Assembly (NCBI GenBank): GCA_036560445.1
Contig: DATBRG010000035.1
Span: 1 to 64,000 of the forward strand
DNA: 64,000 nucleotides
Direction of reading: 5' to 3'
Source: DATBRG01 sp036560445
Lineage (GTDB): Bacteria; Pseudomonadota; Gammaproteobacteria; Burkholderiales; Methylophilaceae
Part shown: one piece after another, positions 58,994 to 64,000 of the stretch
How the letters are laid out: the number at the start of each line of letters is the position of its first letter
Numbering within the stretch: the stretch's first letter is position 1
Made by a program: the position numbers and the translations under genes
Notes under the pieces: generated by a model
Told to the model about the DNA's origin: nothing
The model's input: only the letters and a program-made list of their open reading frames with translations
The model's database searches: none

Positions 58994-59075
58994 GACAATG
59001 CTTAATAATCCTTATCTTTACTAATTGTGGTGTTTTTTCCTGATTTTGTCATTAACGATCAAGCTTTATCCTGCT

Positions 59076-59103
59076 CTTTCAGCTTTGGGCGACATGATAT
59101 AAT
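59076..59103 (+). promoter_or_regulatory. extended -10 promoter of the DUF3683 gene
   Basis: A perfect TATAAT (59098-59103) with TG at 59095-59096, and CTTTCA (59076-59081) as a weak -35, lie 27 bp upstream of the ATG at 59130. Confidence 0.55.
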
Positions 59104-59129
59104 CACCCCTTTGGCTACCGTCAAACCTC

Positions 59130-62100
59130 ATGACTGCACGTTTACGCGAAATACCCTATAACTACACATCATTCTCTGACCGTGAAATCGTCATTCGATT
59201 CCTCGGTGAAGAAATCTGGAATGTCCTCAACGAACTCCGTGATGAACGCAAGACTGGTCGTTCCGCACGTATGCTGTTCGAAGTGCTGGGCGATTTATGG
59301 GTAGTTTCTCGTAACCCTTATCTGCAGGATGACCTGCTTGCTAACAAAAAACGCCGCAAAGCGCTGATAGACGCGCTACACCACCGCATCAAAGCGATTG
59401 ATGAGCGTGGCAATGGTAATGCCAAGGTGCTCAAGCTGATTATTGCAGCGCGTCAGGCAGTAACAACGTTCGAGAATGATTTTCGGCAGACAGAGAACCT
59501 GCGCAAAAAAGCATTGGCGAAACTTGGCCGTATCACGCGCAAAGATAATATCCAGTTTGACGGCTTGGCCCGCGTTTCACACGTGACCGATGCTACTGAC
59601 TGGCGCGTCGAATATCCATTCGTGGTCATCAATCCTGATACCGAGGAAGAGATTGCCGCTATTGTTAAGGCCTGCATTGAGTTAGGGCTTACTATCATTC
59701 CGCGCGGCGGAGGTACAGGCTATACCGGCGGCGCTGTGCCGCTGACTAAGCTTTCAGCCGTTATCAATACCGAGAAACTTGATACTCTGGGCCGTGTGGA
59801 AATGAGCACCTTGCCTGGCGTTGGCCGGCAAGTCGCTACTATTCGCTGCGGTGCCGGCGTAGTGACGCGCCGCGCCATGGAGGCTGCTACAGAAGCCGGT
59901 CTCGAATTCGCCTGCGACCCAACCTCAGCGGATGCATCATGCATAGGCGGTAATGTTGCCATGAATGCCGGCGGCAAGAAGGCTGTGTTGTGGGGTACGG
60001 CGCTGGATAATCTGGCCTCATGGCGCATGGTGACGCCGGATGCGACATGGATGGAAATTGAGCGCCTCGATCACAACCTTGGCAAGATTCATGATGCCGA
60101 AATCGTTCGTTTCAAGATCAGCCGTTACGATGCTGACGGCAAAACGCTGCAAGCTGAGCCGGAAATTCTGGAAATCCCTGGCCCCAGTTTCCGCAAGGTT
60201 GGTCTGGGTAAGGATGTTACTGATAAATTTCTTTCTGGTCTGCCTGGCATCCAGAAAGAAGGCTGCGACGGCCTGATCACTTCGGCCACCTTCATTCTGC
60301 ATCGCATGCCAAAACATGTGCGTACCGTATGCCTGGAGTTCTTTGGCAATGTAGCGCTGGCGGTGCCGGCGATTGTCGAGATCAAGGATTATCTGGATGC
60401 GACGGAATCCACCTTGCTGGCGGGCCTCGAGCATATGGATGAACGCTACATCAAGGCGGTTGGCTATGCTACCAAGGCCAGCCGAGCCGAGCGGCCAAAG
60501 ATGGTGCTCATCGCTGATATTGCCAGTGATGATGAAAATGCCGTGGGTGAGGCTGCCTCAAATATCGTGCGCCTTGCTAATGCACGTGGTGGCGAGGGCT
60601 TCATTGCCGTCTCTGCCGAAACCCGCAAGAAATTCTGGCTTGACCGCGCGCGTACGGCTGCCATCGCCAAACACACAAACGCTTTCAAGATCAATGAAGA
60701 CGTAGTAATCCCATTGCCACGCCTGGGTGATTATTCAGATGGTATTGAGCACATCAATATCGAGCTCTCCATCAATAATAAGCTCAAGTTGCTGGATACG
60801 TTGCAGGAGTTCATCTCAGGCGACCTGCCGCTCAATGAAGACGAAGACACCAAGGCTGACCCTGAGCGGCTGGAGGCCAAGCGTGTGCAATCGCTGGGGT
60901 TGTTGCAGCAGCTACGTGAACGCTGGACGACGATACTAAATAATCTACATGCGCCAGTTTCAATCCTTGGCGAGGCCGATGCCAAGCTCTACGGTCACTA
61001 TGAAAATATCTTCCGTGCTGTGCAATCTTATGATTTGCGAGTGTCGTGGAAGCGTGAGCTGAAAAAGCCTCTACATGAGATTTTCACTGGTCGCGAATAC
61101 CAGAAGATCCTGGAAAAATGCGACGAGCTGCAAAAGAAGGTACTCAAGAGCCGCGTATTTATTGCCTTGCACATGCATGCGGGTGACGGCAACGTGCATA
61201 CCAATATTCCAGTTAATTCCGACGATTACGGCATGATGCAGCAAGCCCATGCGGCCGTGGCGCGTGTGATGGCGTTGGCCAAGAACCTGGATGGTGTGAT
61301 TTCTGGTGAGCATGGCATCGGTATTACCAAGATGGAGTTTCTTGATGAGAAAACCATTGCCACCTTTGCTGCTTACAAGCATAAGGTAGACCCTGAAGGC
61401 CGCTTTAACAAAGGTAAGCTCATGGCCGGTTCCGGCCTTGATAGCGCCTACACGCCCTCGTTTTCGTTGCTGGAAGCCGAGTCCATTATCATGGAGCAGT
61501 CTGCCATTGGTGAGATTGCCGATTCCATCAGCGATTGCCTGCGTTGCGGCAAATGCAAGCCGGTTTGCACCACGCATGTACCACGGGCAAACCTGCTTTA
61601 TAGCCCGCGTAATAAGATACTGGGCACTTCGCTGCTGATTGAGGCCTTCTTGTACGAAGAGCAGACGCGCCGCGGCATCTCGCTTAAGCACTTTGACGAG
61701 TTCAACGATGTGGCTGACCATTGTACGGTTTGCCACAAGTGCCTGAACCCGTGCCCGGTAGATATCGATTTCGGTGACGTGTCGATTGCCATGCGTAACT
61801 TCCTGCGCGAGCAGGGCAAAAAACACTTCAATCCAGGCACTGCGCTGGCTATGACTTTCCTGAATATCAAAGACCCGGCCACCATCAAGCTCATGCGTAC
61901 TTTCATGGTGGGTTTCGGCTACCGTGCACAGAATCTTGCACACAGTATTGCCAGAAAACTTGGTTTGCTGAGTGCCTTTAAGAAACGGCCACCCGCAACG
62001 CTAGGCAAGCCGGAAATCAAGGCGCAGGTCATCCACTTCTTGAACCGGCCGATGCCTAAGGCCATGCCAACTAAGACTTCGCGTGCCTTGCTGGGTATTG

Positions 62101-62948
62101 AGGACGACACCATGGTGCCGGTCATCCGTAACCCGCAGAAGACCAATGATGATTCGGATGCAGTATTCTATTTCCCTGGATGCGGCTCCGAGCGGCTGTT
62201 CTCCACAGTAGGCTTGGCTACTCAAGCCATGCTGTATGAGATTGGAGCCATTACCGTACTGCCGCCGGGCTACTTGTGTTGCGGTTATCCGCAGACTTCC
62301 AGCGGCAATCATGACAAGGGTAGCCAGATTACGGCGGAAAACCGTGTGCAGTTCCACCGCATCGCCAATACGCTGAATTACCTCGATATCAAGACGGTCA
62401 TCGTCTCCTGCGGTACCTGCATGGATCAACTGCAGAAGTATGAATTCGAGAAGATATTCCCAGGCTGCCGTTTGCTGGATATTCACGAATACCTTATGGA
62501 AAAAGGCATGAAGATAGAAGGCGTGACCGGTGTCCGGTACATGTACCACGACCCTTGCCACAGCCCGATGAAGACCTATGCGCCGATGAAAGTGACCAAC
62601 GCCCTGATGAATACTGAAGTGGCACTGAATGACCGCTGCTGCGGTGAATCAGGCACCTTCGCCGTAGCCCGCCCGGACATTGCCACTCAGGTCAAAATGC
62701 GCAAACAGGAAGAGCTGGAAAAAGGCATGGCCAAGCTTGGCCTTACGCCCGGCGCGCCAGAGCAGGAAGTCAAAATCCTCACCTCATGTCCAAGCTGTCT
62801 GCAGGGTCTGGCACGCTATGGCGAAGATACTGGTATCCAGGCTGATTACATTGTGGTCGAGATGGCCAAGCATGTACTGGGCGAGAACTGGATGCAGGAG
62901 TATGTGCATAAGGCGAATAACGGCGGGATAGAAAAGGTTTTACTGTAA
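59130..62948 (+). CDS. giant FAD-linked oxidase / Fe-S / CCG-domain oxidoreductase (DUF3683)
   Basis: A 1272-residue fusion enzyme. It opens with DUF3683 (about 5-130), then an FAD-binding-4 domain (about 175-400, IPRGGGTGYTGGAVPL) and the FAD-oxidase C-terminal domain (to about 770, HMHAGDGNVHTNIP and EHGIGITKMEFL). Two 4Fe-4S motifs follow (CLRCGKCKPVC and CTVCHKCLNPCP), then two CCG modules (FPGCGSERLF...LCCGYP...SCGTC and HDPCHSP...CCGESGT...SCPSC). This joins in one chain the parts of D-lactate or glycolate dehydrogenase (GlcD/F-like). The substrate is likely a 2-hydroxy acid; it is cytosolic or membrane-peripheral. A good promoter precedes it. Confidence 0.93.
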   Translation: MTARLREIPYNYTSFSDREIVIRFLGEEIWNVLNELRDERKTGRSARMLFEVLGDLWVVSRNPYLQDDLLANKKRRKALIDALHHRIKAIDERGNGNAKVLKLIIAARQAVTTFENDFRQTENLRKKALAKLGRITRKDNIQFDGLARVSHVTDATDWRVEYPFVVINPDTEEEIAAIVKACIELGLTIIPRGGGTGYTGGAVPLTKLSAVINTEKLDTLGRVEMSTLPGVGRQVATIRCGAGVVTRRAMEAATEAGLEFACDPTSADASCIGGNVAMNAGGKKAVLWGTALDNLASWRMVTPDATWMEIERLDHNLGKIHDAEIVRFKISRYDADGKTLQAEPEILEIPGPSFRKVGLGKDVTDKFLSGLPGIQKEGCDGLITSATFILHRMPKHVRTVCLEFFGNVALAVPAIVEIKDYLDATESTLLAGLEHMDERYIKAVGYATKASRAERPKMVLIADIASDDENAVGEAASNIVRLANARGGEGFIAVSAETRKKFWLDRARTAAIAKHTNAFKINEDVVIPLPRLGDYSDGIEHINIELSINNKLKLLDTLQEFISGDLPLNEDEDTKADPERLEAKRVQSLGLLQQLRERWTTILNNLHAPVSILGEADAKLYGHYENIFRAVQSYDLRVSWKRELKKPLHEIFTGREYQKILEKCDELQKKVLKSRVFIALHMHAGDGNVHTNIPVNSDDYGMMQQAHAAVARVMALAKNLDGVISGEHGIGITKMEFLDEKTIATFAAYKHKVDPEGRFNKGKLMAGSGLDSAYTPSFSLLEAESIIMEQSAIGEIADSISDCLRCGKCKPVCTTHVPRANLLYSPRNKILGTSLLIEAFLYEEQTRRGISLKHFDEFNDVADHCTVCHKCLNPCPVDIDFGDVSIAMRNFLREQGKKHFNPGTALAMTFLNIKDPATIKLMRTFMVGFGYRAQNLAHSIARKLGLLSAFKKRPPATLGKPEIKAQVIHFLNRPMPKAMPTKTSRALLGIEDDTMVPVIRNPQKTNDDSDAVFYFPGCGSERLFSTVGLATQAMLYEIGAITVLPPGYLCCGYPQTSSGNHDKGSQITAENRVQFHRIANTLNYLDIKTVIVSCGTCMDQLQKYEFEKIFPGCRLLDIHEYLMEKGMKIEGVTGVRYMYHDPCHSPMKTYAPMKVTNALMNTEVALNDRCCGESGTFAVARPDIATQVKMRKQEELEKGMAKLGLTPGAPEQEVKILTSCPSCLQGLARYGEDTGIQADYIVVEMAKHVLGENWMQEYVHKANNGGIEKVLL

Positions 62949-62955
62949 TTTTCGT

Positions 62956-63876
62956 ATGAAGTTCAAACACCTAGTATGGTTATTTCTTTTATTAGTTGTT
63001 TTTGCTGCTTCATATTTGAAAGTAACTAGTTTTTATGAAGGCAATATACCTAAGGTGATTGATAGTGCAGAGAAAATCGCAGGTAATGAGCCTTATTGCA
63101 TTCAAGTAAATGGCGGCTATGATTATAAAGAGGCATTGGCGCTATCAGATTTCTCCGGCAAAAATATGCGAGGTGCAGAGCATGGTAATTATCATGCGAT
63201 TTTAGTTCTTGGTGATGTATATAAACCAAAACTACTAAATTGGTCTTATAGAAAGGGAAGCTTTCTTCCAGATGTTTATGGTATCCCTGCAATTTATTGT
63301 AGCCCTAGACTGCATTTTGCAAAGACTCTCCCTAAAGCCTCTGATGTCGCGCCCGAGAAAATTAATTTTGTTTATTCCGGAATGAAGTTTTCAATTCCTA
63401 GACTTGCAGAACCTAGTAGTACAGGGGTTGATTATCATGGGTTTGTGTTTCGTGATTTCAACCATGAAATATCGCCCGATGAGCTTTCTGTAAATGTTGC
63501 AGAGGTGAATTTTCGACTAACTGACAGAATGCAAGTTTGGCTTTATAGAAAGAGCGACCCAAATCATATCGTCGAAGAAGATAACGATGAATTTAGTTTG
63601 AGAAAGCAAAACGCTTGGTATTTTGGTTCTGGTGAGAGAACGAAAAAAGCAAATGATCCAGGATCGGTTCAATATTATTTAGAGTCGGAAACAGGAGTAG
63701 TATCAACTTTAATTGATTGTCCAAATGATGCACGAGGTGAATGCCAACATGTGTTTCATCGGGATGGTTGGACTTATACATTTAGACATAAGCCTTTACG
63801 TGTGCCCGAATGGAAAGAACTCGAAGATAGAGTAGTTAAATTAACTCGGTCGTACATTGTTGAAGAACGACCCTAA
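62956..63876 (+). CDS. membrane-anchored hypothetical protein, AT-rich
   Basis: A 306-residue protein with one N-terminal hydrophobic helix (about 5-24, HLVWLFLLLVVFAASYL) and a large exported domain. I do not recognise it. Visible blocks are EPYCIQVNGGYDYKEAL, YGIPAIYCSPRLHFAKTL, GVDYHGFVFRDFNHEI and the terminal PEWKELEDRVVKL. Four Cys (YCIQ, YCSP, DCPN, ECQH) could form two disulfides. Codon use is AT-rich compared with the preceding gene, suggesting acquired DNA. It starts 7 bp after the DUF3683 gene. Confidence 0.7.
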   Translation: MKFKHLVWLFLLLVVFAASYLKVTSFYEGNIPKVIDSAEKIAGNEPYCIQVNGGYDYKEALALSDFSGKNMRGAEHGNYHAILVLGDVYKPKLLNWSYRKGSFLPDVYGIPAIYCSPRLHFAKTLPKASDVAPEKINFVYSGMKFSIPRLAEPSSTGVDYHGFVFRDFNHEISPDELSVNVAEVNFRLTDRMQVWLYRKSDPNHIVEEDNDEFSLRKQNAWYFGSGERTKKANDPGSVQYYLESETGVVSTLIDCPNDARGECQHVFHRDGWTYTFRHKPLRVPEWKELEDRVVKLTRSYIVEERP

Positions 63877-63927
63877 CAATTAGGGCGCAATAATTTTAAG
63901 GCATTGCGTCGTATGCTAGATGTCGGT

Positions 63928-63977
63928 CTCGCCCGACTGGCGAGGTTCTTTCTTTTGCGCAGCCAAAAGAAAGAACC
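63928..63977. repeat. dispersed-type inverted repeat element at the window end
   Basis: Two hairpins share a base: CTCGC / GCGAG (63928-63944) and a perfect 14-bp stem GGTTCTTTCTTTTG / CAAAAGAAAGAACC (63944-63957 and 63964-63977) around a 6-nt loop. The sequence continues CAAAGAAAAGGCTGCCCCGC. I recall this layout as a dispersed repeat found in many beta- and gammaproteobacterial genomes, often after the stop of unrelated genes. Confidence 0.7.
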
Positions 63978-64000
63978 CAAAGAAAAGGCTGCCCCGCTAC

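Noticed and set aside
1..64000. CRISPR array, insertion sequence, prophage or integron
   Set aside because: No regularly spaced repeats, transposase, integrase or phage structural gene was found in the window.

Overview
The window looks like chromosomal DNA of a betaproteobacterium, probably Nitrosomonadales and perhaps Methylophilaceae. I base this on gene content and protein style: a coxB(cyt c)-coxA-ctaG-coxC-SURF1-ctaA-ctaB operon, Coq7, an Fe/2OG Kdo hydroxylase, an ornithine-lipid gene pair, and a giant DUF3683 flavo-iron-sulfur protein. The family placement is inference, because no diagnostic methylotrophy gene is present. Gene density is high, with no rRNA, CRISPR array, insertion sequence or prophage. 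Two tRNA genes are present, Leu-CAA and Arg-CCG.

Layout. 0.1-4.3 kb: FKBP isomerase, OsmC and VOC proteins, then DUF2322/coq7/ctpA on the minus strand and a SelW-like thioredoxin-fold protein. 4.3-7.7 kb: an iron block with a Fur-box-controlled porin, an FMN-binding flavoprotein, a PepSY membrane protein and a ferritin-like protein. 7.8-12 kb: NlpC/P60 peptidase, UbiB-type kinase and a DUF3300 envelope protein. 12.2-17.5 kb: an Anbu (proteasome-like) operon of ATP-grasp, alpha-E, transglutaminase, an HPPD-like VOC protein and Anbu. The HPPD-like gene keeps the complete His-His-Glu metal triad and is the most intriguing member. 17.5-22.6 kb: DinG-type helicase, an AT-rich unknown gene, a divergent TetR/SDR pair with clear promoter and operators, DUF2798 and ArfB. 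22.7-29.3 kb: two tandem Crp/Fnr-like regulators followed by a group of envelope/stress genes (lmo0937-like, His/Asp-rich secreted protein, phospholipase D, Sel1-like lipoprotein, BON). Two copies of a GTNCGCTAGCGNAC dyad lie in this group.

29-41 kb is mostly housekeeping: Kdo hydroxylase, tsaB-rimI-UDG, LemA/TPM/TPM, proS, lytic transglycosylase, DUF1097, a MurG-like transferase, queA and tRNA-Leu. 41-49.5 kb is the cytochrome c oxidase operon with its assembly factors. 49.5-54 kb holds tRNA-Arg, a cytochrome c5-like protein, apaH, olsA/olsB, a glycine-zipper lipoprotein and a PfkB kinase. 54-59 kb holds an acyl-CoA/ACP ligase, a TetR regulator with an operator-bearing promoter for a secreted SRPBCC protein, an unusual membrane protein whose N-terminus resembles a TetR ligand domain without the DNA-binding part, hemJ and a TlpA-like thioredoxin. 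59.1-63.9 kb holds the 1272-residue DUF3683 protein and an AT-rich unknown gene. The window ends in a long inverted repeat of a dispersed type.

Main leads: the HPPD-like protein in the Anbu operon, the HTH-less TetR_C membrane protein, the Fur-controlled porin/flavoprotein/PepSY block, and the Crp/Fnr-linked dyad. No searches were run; all family names come from motif recognition.
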